Notes under the pieces: model-generated
Told to the model about the DNA's origin: nothing
Databases searched by the model: none
The model's input: only the letters and a program-made list of their open reading frames with translations
Assembly (NCBI RefSeq): GCF_003994485.1
Contig: NZ_RZNJ01000002.1
Location: 433,255-497,254, forward strand
Direction: 5' to 3'
DNA from: Arsenicitalea aurantiaca
GTDB lineage: Bacteria; Pseudomonadota; Alphaproteobacteria; Rhizobiales; Devosiaceae
Length of the DNA: 64,000 nt
Program-made: the position numbers and the translations under genes
In this document: one piece after another, positions 53,986 to 62,321 of the stretch
Position numbering within the stretch: the stretch's first letter is position 1
Layout: the number at the start of each line of letters is the position of its first letter

Positions 53986-54633
53986 CTATCCCGGCCGCCG
54001 AGCTGTGGCGAGAAGTGCCGCAAGCATGATCATGCTGGCGCCGGAAAACGCCCGAAGCCGCCGGACCAGCTTGGGCCGCGTCGTTGCGCCGTCGCAAATC
54101 CGCCCGGCAATAAACGCCACGACGATGTCGGCCAGCGTATTCAGGGTTACCGAAACGAGGCCGAGCACCACGAACTGAAGCGCCACACTGCCGGTAGACG
54201 GATCGACGAAATGGGGAATGAAAGCGAGAAAGAACGCGGCGGTCTTGGGGTTCAGCGCCTCCACGATCACCCCTTCGCGAAACGCCCGCCTCACGCCCGA
54301 AGGCGCTGCACCTCCATTGTCGATGGAGAAACGAAGCGGCTCCCGCCGGGCGGCGAGGATGGTGCGCACACCAATCCAGGCGAGATAAATCACGCCCAGA
54401 ATCTTGAGAAGGGTAAAGAGCTCGGCACTGGCGAGAACGATCGCCGATACGCCCGCCGCGCCGGCGACGACATGCACGATGCCCCCGACACCCGTCCCGA
54501 AGCTCGACGCGATGCCCTCCGCCCGTCCGCCCGACAAAGTCCGCGCCGCGACATAGAAAATGCCCGGCCCGGGCGTGATGGCCAGGAGCAGGGCCGCAGC
54601 GATATAGAGGGTAAGTGCGCCAGCGTCGATCAT
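53986..54633 (-). CDS. LysE/RhtB family translocator
   Basis: The 215-residue protein has six hydrophobic segments and the LysE-family opening ALLLAITPGPGIFYVAARTL with the conserved PGP, plus ILGVIYLAWIGVRTI and ALNPKTAAFFLAFIPHFV. It exports amino acids, often threonine or homoserine lactones, in related proteins; the substrate is unknown here. ATG 54633 is used; a TTG at 54651 would add six residues. No strong ribosome site is seen for either. Confidence 0.88.
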   Translation of the reverse strand: MIDAGALTLYIAAALLLAITPGPGIFYVAARTLSGGRAEGIASSFGTGVGGIVHVVAGAAGVSAIVLASAELFTLLKILGVIYLAWIGVRTILAARREPLRFSIDNGGAAPSGVRRAFREGVIVEALNPKTAAFFLAFIPHFVDPSTGSVALQFVVLGLVSVTLNTLADIVVAFIAGRICDGATTRPKLVRRLRAFSGASMIMLAALLATARRPG

Positions 54634-54702
54634 GGGTAAAGCAACTTTCAAAGAAGCAGCTTAGCTCGCGCGCCGCCACGTTTCCAGATCTGTCCGCACA
54701 AA

Positions 54703-54736
54703 GCAAAACGCCCGCTCCTTTCAGGAAGCGGGCGTT
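54703..54736 (-). terminator. Rho-independent terminator of the DUF1127 gene
   Basis: AACGCCCGCT (54707-54716) and AGCGGGCGTT (54727-54736) are exact inverted copies, with an inner CC/GG pair near the loop. On the minus strand the stem ends in TT followed by TT and GCTTTG, a T-rich tail. It lies about 37 bases past the DUF1127 stop. Confidence 0.75.
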
Positions 54737-54772
54737 CGATGCTTTTCGACGCTAGATGCTGACCAACAACCT

Positions 54773-54922
54773 TTAGAGGGTGTTGGCATGATCGCGGGCG
54801 ATACGCTGGATGTCGGTGCGGGTGATGCCCAGATCAGAGAGCTGACGATTGTCGAGAGCGGCGAGCTCACGGACGGTCTGCTGGTAGGCGGCCCACTTCT
54901 TGAAAGTCTTGCGAATGTCCAT
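54773..54922 (-). CDS. DUF1127 small protein
   Basis: The 49-residue protein runs from ATG 54922 to TAA at 54775-54773. It starts MDIRKTFKKWAAYQQTVREL, then ALDNRQLSDLGITRTDIQRI and a short tail. The arrangement of an Arg-rich helix followed by LxxLxDxxLxDLGITRxDI is the DUF1127 signature. AAGGAG lies eight bases before the start. Some DUF1127 proteins in alphaproteobacteria affect phosphate/carbon metabolism or bind small RNA, but this one is untested. It has its own terminator. Confidence 0.9.
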   Translation of the reverse strand: MDIRKTFKKWAAYQQTVRELAALDNRQLSDLGITRTDIQRIARDHANTL

Positions 54923-55060
54923 TTGTCTGTCTCCTTGTCTTACAGGGAGATATCTAGTCCTCGTCGGTCCCGATGAGCAGACCCAGATTGCTCAGATTTG
55001 CCATGCGCCGGATGCAGGCCTCGATCGGTTTTCCTTCACACTGCATTAAGCGCGATGGCC

Positions 55061-55096
55061 AAAACGCGACGGCCGCCGGGCGCTCCGGCGGCCGTC
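55061..55096 (-). terminator. Rho-independent terminator of the 50-residue gene
   Basis: GACGGCCGCCGG (55068-55079) and CCGGCGGCCGTC (55085-55096) form a perfect 12-bp GC stem with a 5-base loop. On the minus strand it is followed by GCG and TTTT (A run 55061-55064). It lies 25 bases past the small gene's stop. Confidence 0.8.
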
Positions 55097-55120
55097 AATA
55101 CCTGAGACCGCCGTAAGGCT

Positions 55121-55273
55121 TCAGCGGTCGAACAATCCACGGGTCATCTTGGTGAAGTCGGGCCCGGCGATCCCGAGCATGCCCGTCCCGCTGGTCGAGG
55201 GCACGTCGTTTTCGCGCAGGGTCTGCTTCACATCCACGAGGCGCCTCGTGCGCCATACGGCTCTTACGAACAT
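55121..55273 (-). CDS. Unidentified 50-residue protein with its own terminator
   Basis: From ATG 55273 the product begins MFVRAVWRTRRLVDVKQTLR and ends GIAGPDFTKMTRGLFDR. It has a basic N-terminal helix (about 3-20), then a polar, Gly/Ser/Thr-rich middle (about 25-35). AGAGG lies seven bases before the start and a perfect terminator follows, supporting a real monocistronic gene. The frame is open upstream to 55318 with a second ATG but no better ribosome site. It resembles DUF1127 only in size and Arg content; I assign no family. Confidence 0.6.
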   Translation of the reverse strand: MFVRAVWRTRRLVDVKQTLRENDVPSTSGTGMLGIAGPDFTKMTRGLFDR

Positions 55274-55451
55274 CGGCGTTCCTCTCGGCTTGCGTCCTGC
55301 AGCTCCGAACGCCACCATGATCGCGCGAATCGCGGCGGCCAGCCATCACCTCGCCCTCAGGGTCGCCATGCGCCACTCGCATGCCGCGACCGCACAATCG
55401 TCACATTCCAAAAAGGCCCAAACTCCCGGATGGCCAATCCGGCCAGTCTGG

Positions 55452-58346
55452 CTATTCCGCCGCCTGGCCGATCTTGCCGGGCCGGCGCTCCATGACTTCC
55501 TTGAGGAAGCGTCCGGTGTGCGAGCGCGGGTTGGCCGCCACTTCTTCGGGCGTTCCCATCCCGACAATCTCCCCGCCACCGTCGCCGCCCTCGGGCCCGA
55601 GATCGATCACCCAATCCGCGGTCTTGATCACCTCGAGATTGTGCTCAATCACGAGCACCGTGTTCCCGGTGTCCACCAGCTCATGCAGCACCTCGAGGAG
55701 TTTGGCGACGTCGTGGAAATGCAGGCCCGTCGTCGGCTCGTCCAGCATGTAGAGCGTCCGCCCCGTCGCGCGCTTGGACAATTCCTTGGAGAGCTTCACC
55801 CGCTGCGCTTCGCCGCCCGAAAGCGTCGTTGCAGGCTGGCCGACCTTCACATAGCCGAGCCCCACGCGCTGCAGCGTCGCGAACTTGTCGCGGATCGAGG
55901 GCACCGCGGCAAAGAACTCCACAGCTTCGTCGATCGTCATGTCGAGGACGTCCGCGATCGACTTCTCCTTGAACTCGACCTCCAGCGTCTCCCGATTGTA
56001 GCGCTTGCCCTTGCAGACCTCGCAGGTCACGTACACGTCGGGCAGGAAGTGCATCTCGATCTTGATGACACCGTCGCCCTCGCACTTCTCGCAGCGCCCG
56101 CCCTTGACGTTGAACGAGAACCGCCCCGGCCCGTAGCCGCGCGCCTTGGATTCCGGCAGGCCGGCAAACCACTCGCGGATCGGGGTGAAGGCGCCCGTAT
56201 AGGTCGCGGGGTTCGAGCGCGGCGTGCGCCCGATCGGGCTCTGGTCGATATCGATCACCTTGTCGAGGTGCTCGAGCCCGGTGAGGTGGTTGTGCGGCGC
56301 AGGGTTGACCCGCGCACCGTTCAGCCGGCGCGCCACGGCCTGATAGAGCGTGTCGATCATCAGGGTGGACTTACCGCCGCCCGAAACCCCGGTGATCGCG
56401 ACGAAGAGCCCGAGCGGCACGTCGACCGAAACATTCTTCAGATTGTTGCCCGTCGCCCCATCGAGATGGAGCGCCCGCGCCGCGTTCGGCTTGCGCCGTT
56501 CGGGCGGCGTCGCGATACCCATCCGCCCCGAGAGATATTGGCCGGTGAGGCTGTCGGGATGGCGCAGAATATCGTCCGGCGTGCCTTCGGCGACGATGCG
56601 CCCGCCATTGACGCCCGCGCCCGGGCCGATGTCCACCACATGGTCGGCGGTGAGGATCGCGTCCTCGTCATGCTCGACCACGATCACCGTGTTGCCGAGG
56701 TCGCGCAGTCGCCGCAGCGTGTCGAGCAGCCGCGCATTGTCGCGCTGGTGCAGCCCGATCGAGGGCTCGTCGAGAACGTAGAGTACGCCCGTCAGTCCCG
56801 AGCCGATCTGGCTCGCGAGCCGGATGCGCTGGCTCTCGCCGCCCGAGAGCGACCCTGAATTGCGCGCCAGCGTCAGATAGTCGAGCCCGACATCGTTGAG
56901 GAATTCGAGCCGCTCGCGGATCTCCTTGAGGATGCGCTCGCCGATGGCCCGCTGCGTCTCGTTGAGCGCCTCGGGCAGCGTCTCGAACCAGACCGCTGCC
57001 TGCCGGATCGATTTCTCGGTGACCTGCCCGATATGCACGCCGCCGACCTTCACCGCCAGCGCCTCGGGTTTCAGCCGATAGCCATTGCACGCGACGCAGG
57101 GCGCCGAGGACATGTATTTCTCGATTTCCTCGCGCATGGCTGCGCTCTCGGTTTCCCGGTAGCGGCGCTCGAGATTGCCGATCACGCCTTCGAAGGGCTT
57201 GGTGCTCTTGTAGGTGCGCAGGCCATCGTCATAGACGAAATTGATCGGCGTCCGGCCGGTGCCGTAGAGCACCGCATCGCGCACGTTCTCGGGCAGGTCC
57301 TGCCAGGTCGTCCCGGTCGAGGCACCGAAATGCTTGGTCACCGCGTTCAGCGTCTGCTGGTAATATGGCGCCGACGTCTTCGACCAAGGCACGATCGCTC
57401 CGTCGCGCAGCGACAGCGTCACATCCGAGACGATGAGATTGGGATCGATCTTGGCTTCCGTCCCGAGCCCGTCGCAGACCGGGCAGGCGCCGAAGGGATT
57501 GTTGAACGAAAACAGCCGCGGCTCGATCTCGGCGATCGTGAAGCCGGAAACCGGGCAGGCGAACTTCTCCGAGAAGGTCATCCGCCGCGCGCTCCCGTCC
57601 TTCTCTTTCTCGTCCACGAATTCGGCGATCGCGATACCGTCGGCGAGGAGCAGCGCCGTCTCGAAGCTCTCGGCCAGCCGCGACGCGATCTCAGGCCCGA
57701 CGACGATGCGGTCGACGACGATCTCCAGGTCATGCTTCAGTTTCTTGTCGAGGGCAGGGGCGTCCTCGATGTCGTAGAATTCCCCGTCGATCTTGACGCG
57801 CTGGAACCCCTTGCGCATCAGCTCGGCGAGCTCGCGCTTGAACTCGCCCTTGCGTCCCCGCACCATCGGCGCCATCAGGAACAGTCGCGTGCTCGGCGGC
57901 AGCGCCAGCACCTTGTCCACCATCTGGCTGATGGTCTGGCTTTCGATCGGCAGGCCCGTGGCCGGCGAATAGGGCACGCCGACGCGCGCGAACAGCAGCC
58001 GAAGATAGTCGTAGATCTCGGTGACCGTGCCCACCGTCGAGCGCGGATTGCGCGAGGTGGTCTTCTGCTCGATCGAGATCGCCGGCGAGAGCCCGTCGAT
58101 CTGCTCGACATCGGGCTTCTGCATCATCTCGAGAAACTGGCGCGCATAGGCCGAGAGGCTCTCGACATAGCGCCGCTGGCCCTCGGCATAGATGGTGTCG
58201 AAGGCGAGCGAGGATTTTCCCGATCCCGACAGCCCCGTCATCACGATCAGCTTGTCGCGCGGCAGCCTCAGGTCGACCGACTTGAGGTTATGCTCCTTGG
58301 CGCCACGAATGACGATCTCGCGATTGGGATTGGGAGTGTCGGCCAT
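55452..58346 (-). CDS. uvrA: Excinuclease ABC subunit A
   Basis: The 964-residue protein is a full-length UvrA: first ABC domain with Walker [10 protein letters not shown] (about 38-46), zinc-type cysteines in [10 protein letters not shown] and [15 protein letters not shown], signature [12 protein letters not shown], second ABC domain with [28 protein letters not shown] (third zinc region), [16 protein letters not shown] and [16 protein letters not shown]. It detects DNA damage with UvrB for nucleotide excision repair. ATG 58346 is used; the TTG three bases earlier is not needed. An SOS box sits on its promoter. Confidence 0.98.
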   Translation of the reverse strand: MADTPNPNREIVIRGAKEHNLKSVDLRLPRDKLIVMTGLSGSGKSSLAFDTIYAEGQRRYVESLSAYARQFLEMMQKPDVEQIDGLSPAISIEQKTTSRNPRSTVGTVTEIYDYLRLLFARVGVPYSPATGLPIESQTISQMVDKVLALPPSTRLFLMAPMVRGRKGEFKRELAELMRKGFQRVKIDGEFYDIEDAPALDKKLKHDLEIVVDRIVVGPEIASRLAESFETALLLADGIAIAEFVDEKEKDGSARRMTFSEKFACPVSGFTIAEIEPRLFSFNNPFGACPVCDGLGTEAKIDPNLIVSDVTLSLRDGAIVPWSKTSAPYYQQTLNAVTKHFGASTGTTWQDLPENVRDAVLYGTGRTPINFVYDDGLRTYKSTKPFEGVIGNLERRYRETESAAMREEIEKYMSSAPCVACNGYRLKPEALAVKVGGVHIGQVTEKSIRQAAVWFETLPEALNETQRAIGERILKEIRERLEFLNDVGLDYLTLARNSGSLSGGESQRIRLASQIGSGLTGVLYVLDEPSIGLHQRDNARLLDTLRRLRDLGNTVIVVEHDEDAILTADHVVDIGPGAGVNGGRIVAEGTPDDILRHPDSLTGQYLSGRMGIATPPERRKPNAARALHLDGATGNNLKNVSVDVPLGLFVAITGVSGGGKSTLMIDTLYQAVARRLNGARVNPAPHNHLTGLEHLDKVIDIDQSPIGRTPRSNPATYTGAFTPIREWFAGLPESKARGYGPGRFSFNVKGGRCEKCEGDGVIKIEMHFLPDVYVTCEVCKGKRYNRETLEVEFKEKSIADVLDMTIDEAVEFFAAVPSIRDKFATLQRVGLGYVKVGQPATTLSGGEAQRVKLSKELSKRATGRTLYMLDEPTTGLHFHDVAKLLEVLHELVDTGNTVLVIEHNLEVIKTADWVIDLGPEGGDGGGEIVGMGTPEEVAANPRSHTGRFLKEVMERRPGKIGQAAE

Positions 58347-58517
58347 CAATACCGTCCGTGGATGTGCCCCCGCGCCGGACGGTGCGGCAGGTCGATGCTG
58401 CTGTGCCCCTCAACGGGCGGAGTGCGCTCGTGGTTCAGATAGGCGCAAGGCTGCGCACCCGCAAGCGAGGAGGCGTCCGCTCGCCTCACCCCAGCCATGC
58501 GCTGCGGGCACGATCAG

Positions 58518-58532
58518 GAACATATGCGGAAC
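58518..58532. promoter_or_regulatory. SOS box (LexA site) over the uvrA promoter
   Basis: GAAC at 58518-58521 and GAAC at 58529-58532 are separated by exactly seven bases (ATATGCG), the direct-repeat LexA motif of alphaproteobacteria. It overlaps the -10 of the leftward uvrA promoter. Confidence 0.85.
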
Positions 58533-58547
58533 ACGGGGATTCGGCAA
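58519..58547 (-). promoter_or_regulatory. uvrA promoter
   Basis: On the minus strand TTGCCG (plus 58542-58547) and TATGTT (plus 58519-58524) are separated by 17 bases. Transcription would start near 58510, giving a leader of about 165 bases. The LexA site covers the -10 and part of the spacer. Confidence 0.6.
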
Positions 58548-58583
58548 GCGCCTGTGGATAAGTGGGTCGTGCCGCCAGGCCCC

Positions 58584-58612
58584 TTGACTCCGGGCGGGTT
58601 CGGAAGAACATA
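58584..58612 (+). promoter_or_regulatory. ssb promoter
   Basis: TTGACT at 58584-58589 and AACATA at 58607-58612 are separated by 17 bases. The second SOS box begins within the -10. The start codon is about 140 bases downstream, with GGAAGGA before it. Confidence 0.6.
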
Positions 58613-58620
58613 AACGGAAC
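58606..58620. promoter_or_regulatory. SOS box (LexA site) over the ssb promoter
   Basis: GAAC at 58606-58609 and GAAC at 58617-58620 are separated by seven bases (ATAAACG), an exact alphaproteobacterial LexA motif. It overlaps the -10 of the ssb promoter, so ssb should be damage-inducible. Confidence 0.85.
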
Positions 58621-58758
58621 CTATGCGCATCGGCCTCGCTTTCCCTGTGGGTTACGCGACGCCATATCGGATTTGTCGCCCGACATCGGGGCGCAAAAGT
58701 CTTAGGATGCGCGCCGAAATCGGGCCAGTCGGCCCCGGAAGTTCAGGAAGGACGGAAC

Positions 58759-59256
58759 ATGGCAGGCAGTGTGAACAAGGTGATCCTCGTCGGCAATCTG
58801 GGTGCCGATCCCGAGGTACGCAGCCTGCCGAGCGGCGGCAAGGTGGTCAATCTCAGCGTCGCCACCTCGGAAAACTGGCGCGACAAGAACAGCGGCGAGC
58901 GGCGCGAACGCACCGAATGGCACCGCGTGGTGATCTTTTCCGAAGGGCTGACCCGCGTCGCCGAGCAATATCTGCGCAAGGGCTCCAAGGTCTATATCGA
59001 GGGTCAGCTGCAGACCCGCAAATGGCAGGATCAGTCGGGCCAGGACAAATACTCCACCGAGATCGTCCTGCAGGGGTTCAACTCCACCCTCACCATGCTC
59101 GACGGGCGCGGCGAGGGCGGTGAGGGCGGTGGCGGCGGCTTCTCCAGCCCGCGCCAGTTCGAAGGTGGTCGTGGCGGCGGGGAGGGCGGCGGTCGCCGTC
59201 CATCCAGCATGCCGGCCTTCGAATCGGGTGGCTCCGACGACGATATCCCGTTCTGA
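58759..59256 (+). CDS. ssb: Single-stranded DNA-binding protein
   Basis: The 165-residue protein has an N-terminal OB fold (about 1-115: [51 protein letters not shown]), a Gly-rich linker (about 118-150) and the acidic tail DDDIPF that recruits partner proteins. It coats single-stranded DNA in replication and repair. It is divergent from uvrA and shares the SOS-regulated region. A bidirectional terminator follows. Confidence 0.97.
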   Translation: MAGSVNKVILVGNLGADPEVRSLPSGGKVVNLSVATSENWRDKNSGERRERTEWHRVVIFSEGLTRVAEQYLRKGSKVYIEGQLQTRKWQDQSGQDKYSTEIVLQGFNSTLTMLDGRGEGGEGGGGGFSSPRQFEGGRGGGEGGGRRPSSMPAFESGGSDDDIPF

Positions 59257-59286
59257 TCGCAGGGCGGCTCGACAGCGAACGCGAAA

Positions 59287-59317
59287 TGAAAAAGGCGGTC
59301 CCAAGGGCCGCCTTTCC
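59287..59317. terminator. Bidirectional terminator between ssb and the small exported protein gene
   Basis: AAAGGCGG (59291-59298) and CCGCCTTT (59308-59315) form an 8-bp stem with a 9-base loop. The plus-strand side continues TTTCCTTATTT and the minus-strand side has a run of five or more T. It serves the convergent ssb and the gene ending at 59339. Confidence 0.8.
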
Positions 59318-59338
59318 TTATTTCAGCCCGGCAGATGC

Positions 59339-59863
59339 CTATTTGGAGAACGGCACCCGCGCCGAGACCGTGCTGCCCGACTTCGCGTCGACGACGTTGA
59401 AGTCGACGCTGATCTGGCTGCCCGAGAGCGTGATGTTGGAGGTGATCGTCATGTCGTTCCCCTCGCTGGTATCGCGCTCACGCAGGTTGAAGACGAGGTT
59501 GTTGCCCTGCTTGCGCCCGATCGCCACGCCCTGGAAGGCGGTGTTCGAGCTCATCACCGCCTCGAAGCGGCGGTTCGCATCGACATAGGCCAGGGTGCCG
59601 GCGATCGACAGGTTCGCGCCCGCCAGCGTGCAGCGGCCGTTATAGTTGACCCGGTCCTGATTGCCCTCGGTCAGCGACAGGCGGCACACCACGGTTTCGG
59701 TGTTGGCGCCGCGCATCTGCCCGCGCCCGCGCCACTCCCCGACATAGGATTTGAGGAGCGCCACATCGGCAGGGGCGGCGGCGACGGGCACGGCCTGTCC
59801 GCCCGACACGGCCAGTATCCCGGCGAGCGCGGCTGCACGCATCAGCTGCCTCGGTTCAATCAT
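59339..59863 (-). CDS. Exported protein of unknown function, coupled to the MMPL exporter gene
   Basis: The 174-residue protein has a Sec signal peptide (about 1-30, ending VAAAPA) and a predicted beta-rich body with LLKSYVGEWRGRGQMRG, VVCRLSLTEGNQDRVNYNGRC (two cysteines, possibly a disulfide) and alternating strand-like segments to the end. A lipocalin-like or beta-barrel ligand-binding fold is possible but not shown. Its ATG overlaps the exporter's stop (ATGA), so it is made from the exporter transcript and may act in the periplasm with it. Confidence 0.7.
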   Translation of the reverse strand: MIEPRQLMRAAALAGILAVSGGQAVPVAAAPADVALLKSYVGEWRGRGQMRGANTETVVCRLSLTEGNQDRVNYNGRCTLAGANLSIAGTLAYVDANRRFEAVMSSNTAFQGVAIGRKQGNNLVFNLRERDTSEGNDMTITSNITLSGSQISVDFNVVDAKSGSTVSARVPFSK

Positions 59864-62103
59864 TTCTGTTCTCCAAGTGAATCAAAGAAGCGCCCCCCGG
59901 CGATCAATAGAGACGGTAGGATCAACAGGTCGGCGAAGACTGCCCAGAGCAGCGTTATCACAACGAGTGTGCCGAATATAGCAACTTGCGGGAGCGCCGA
60001 GAACGCGACCACCGACACGCCGGCGCAGAGGATCATCGTCGTCGCGACGATGGCCGGCCCCACCCGCACCAGCGCGGCGTCGACGGCTTCCTTGTTGCTC
60101 TCGCCATTGCGGCGGTGCCGGACATAGGTCGAGAGATAGTGGATGGTGTCGTCGAGCGCGATGCCGAAGGCGATGGTGAGAGCGATCACCGTGGTGATCT
60201 GCAGGCCCGTGCCCGAGAAGTAGAGATAGAGCTCGGTCCCCAGGATCGGCAGCACGTTCGGCACGAGCGAGACGAGGCCGATCTTCCAGGACCGGAAGGC
60301 GAGGCTGATCAGGAAGATGTTGAGCACGATCGCGCCCATCAGCGAATTGCGCAGCGCCTCGATGATGTCGGTGCTCGCAAACGTCGTCATCAGCCGATAG
60401 CCGGACGTTTCGGCCGCGATCCCCGCCTCCGCCAGCGCCGCATCGGTGTCGTTGACGATCCGGCGCAGTTCGTTGGAATCGATGATGGTGGGAAGAAAAC
60501 CCGTCACCAGCGCCTGGCTGCCGTCATCGGTCACGAAGCGCTGCCTGAGGAATGGCCCGACCGCATCGAAGATCTGCTCGCGGCTGAACCCCGCATCCGA
60601 ATAGGTGAAGAGGCTCGCCCCCGAGATCACCTTGCCTTCACCCACGCTCGCCTCGAGAATCTCGTGCACCTGGCGCACGCGCTCGAAGTCCGCATCGGTC
60701 AGGTTCGGATCATTGCCCTCGAGCGGCACGCGCACATAGACGGGCGCCACCCCGCCGACGCCCGAATCGATGCTCTCGGCGGTTTGCAGCGCCGCCGAAT
60801 CCCGGGGCAGGAAATCCTCGAAGGAAAACCGCGGCTGCAGCTGGAAATGCGGATAGAGCATCGCGACGGCGGCGATCAGCCCGCCGATCGCCAGCGCCTT
60901 GGCTCCGGAATTGACCAGCATGCGTGCCGGTGGAATGGGCGCCGTCACCGCGACCGACAGCTTGCGCGGCGGTACGAAGCCGAGCCGGATCGCGAGCAGC
61001 ATGATCAGGGGCGAGAAGGTCGCAACGCAGACATAGGCCATGCCGACCGAAACCATGCCAGAGAGCCCGAACTCCTCGATGCCCTGGCCCTGCACCACCG
61101 TCAGCGTGGCGAACGACACCATGGTGGTGAGCGAGGTCAGCGCTGCGGCCGGCAACACCCTGATGATCGCCTGTCGCAGCGCCTCGCGCGGGTCCATCCC
61201 CTCGTTCCAGAGCCGGATCCAGGAGAAGGTGAAATACATGCTGTCGGCGAAGGACAGCACCAGCACCAGCGTCGTCACGATGATGGTGAGGAAGGTGAAC
61301 GAGCCAAAGAGCAGCATCACCGTGCCGATCACCCAGAGCACCGCAAGCCCCGGCGCAACCGTCGCGATCAGCGCCGCCCAGATGTTGCGCAGGGTGAGAA
61401 GCGCGATCACGGCCCCGATGAGGAACCCGAAGATCGAGAACTTGGTCTGGTCCGCCATGCTCGCGTCCAGCATTTCGGATGTCCAGATCGGCGGACCGGT
61501 CAGCTCGACCCGCACGTCGTCGCTGTCATAGAGCGCGACCAGTTCCCGCAGGCTCGCGATCATCGCCTGCGTGCCGCCCGGCGCGCTCGTCAGCTCGTTG
61601 TTGGGGAACATGATCATCACCATGCCCGAGAGGTCTTCCACGATCAGGTTCTGCATGATCGGGTCGGTCTGGCGCAGCTCGGTCAGCACCTGCCGCACTT
61701 CCTCGGGGCTCGACATGTTCTCGGGCACCGCGGGCACGGTCTGGTCGTCGCCTGCCGGCTTTCGGAGCGAGAAGGGCGAGAGCGTGCCCACCGCATAGTC
61801 GTTGAGCTCGAGCTCGAAGGCGAGAAAGCGCAGCTCTTCGATCACGTCGGGATCGGTCAGCCGATCGGTGGTGACAAGCACATAGGCATCGTCCTCGAAC
61901 GTGCCGAATGTCGCCGTCAAATCCTCATAGCGCTCGAAATGCTCGCCGGACGCGTTGAACACGCGCATCAGGTCGCCATCGACTGAAACCCGGGGGGTCT
62001 GCGCGACGCAGAGCGCCGTGAACGCAATGACGAGAGCCGCAACGATGCGCGGATAGCGGAGCGTCAGGAGGCCCAGCCGCTCGAGTCCGAAGCCGATAGA
62101 CAC
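59860..62103 (-). CDS. MMPL/RND superfamily exporter
   Basis: The protein (747 residues from GTG 62103) has the RND layout: helix 1 near residue 20-38, a large periplasmic loop (about 40-215), helices 2-6 with GTVMLLFGSFTFLTIIVTTLVLVLSFADSM, a second loop (about 415-570) and helices 8-12 with ALTIAFGIALDDTIHYL, containing the conserved acidic pair. It resembles MMPL/HpnN-type lipid exporters more than drug pumps, since no membrane-fusion partner is adjacent. TTG at 62127 is an alternative start; GTG 62103 is preferred for its upstream GGGGG. Hopanoid or other lipid export is only a guess. Confidence 0.82.
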   Translation of the reverse strand: MSIGFGLERLGLLTLRYPRIVAALVIAFTALCVAQTPRVSVDGDLMRVFNASGEHFERYEDLTATFGTFEDDAYVLVTTDRLTDPDVIEELRFLAFELELNDYAVGTLSPFSLRKPAGDDQTVPAVPENMSSPEEVRQVLTELRQTDPIMQNLIVEDLSGMVMIMFPNNELTSAPGGTQAMIASLRELVALYDSDDVRVELTGPPIWTSEMLDASMADQTKFSIFGFLIGAVIALLTLRNIWAALIATVAPGLAVLWVIGTVMLLFGSFTFLTIIVTTLVLVLSFADSMYFTFSWIRLWNEGMDPREALRQAIIRVLPAAALTSLTTMVSFATLTVVQGQGIEEFGLSGMVSVGMAYVCVATFSPLIMLLAIRLGFVPPRKLSVAVTAPIPPARMLVNSGAKALAIGGLIAAVAMLYPHFQLQPRFSFEDFLPRDSAALQTAESIDSGVGGVAPVYVRVPLEGNDPNLTDADFERVRQVHEILEASVGEGKVISGASLFTYSDAGFSREQIFDAVGPFLRQRFVTDDGSQALVTGFLPTIIDSNELRRIVNDTDAALAEAGIAAETSGYRLMTTFASTDIIEALRNSLMGAIVLNIFLISLAFRSWKIGLVSLVPNVLPILGTELYLYFSGTGLQITTVIALTIAFGIALDDTIHYLSTYVRHRRNGESNKEAVDAALVRVGPAIVATTMILCAGVSVVAFSALPQVAIFGTLVVITLLWAVFADLLILPSLLIAGGRFFDSLGEQK

Positions 62104-62321
62104 TGATTCTGTTCCCCCAACAGTCAAGCCCGTGGATTACTATGGGCTCATCTCGCGCGCGTCCAGCCGCGGGGGCGCTTCCCGTCCCGAACGTGATCCA
62201 AAAAGCATGGTCCCGCCCAACCACGCCAATGGCAGGGATCGGGCCGGAGAGGGCACCGGCGTGGCAAACCCGACAGGAATCGCCTATATCATGGTCAATT
62301 CTGCCAACCGCCAAGAGCCCA

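Larger units (their letters stand above)
58347..58758. other. 412-bp shared control region of uvrA and ssb
   Basis: No gene is apparent here. It holds two divergent sigma-70-type promoters, each overlapped by a GAAC-N7-GAAC SOS box (58518-58532 for uvrA, 58606-58620 for ssb). The remaining parts, about 170 bases of uvrA leader and about 140 bases of ssb leader, show nothing recognisable. Confidence 0.7.

Noticed and set aside
59986-61986. Plus-strand open frame of about 670 codons opposite the MMPL exporter
   Set aside because: Extremely rich in Arg, His, Asp and Glu with no hydrophobic core; antisense of a well-formed membrane protein.
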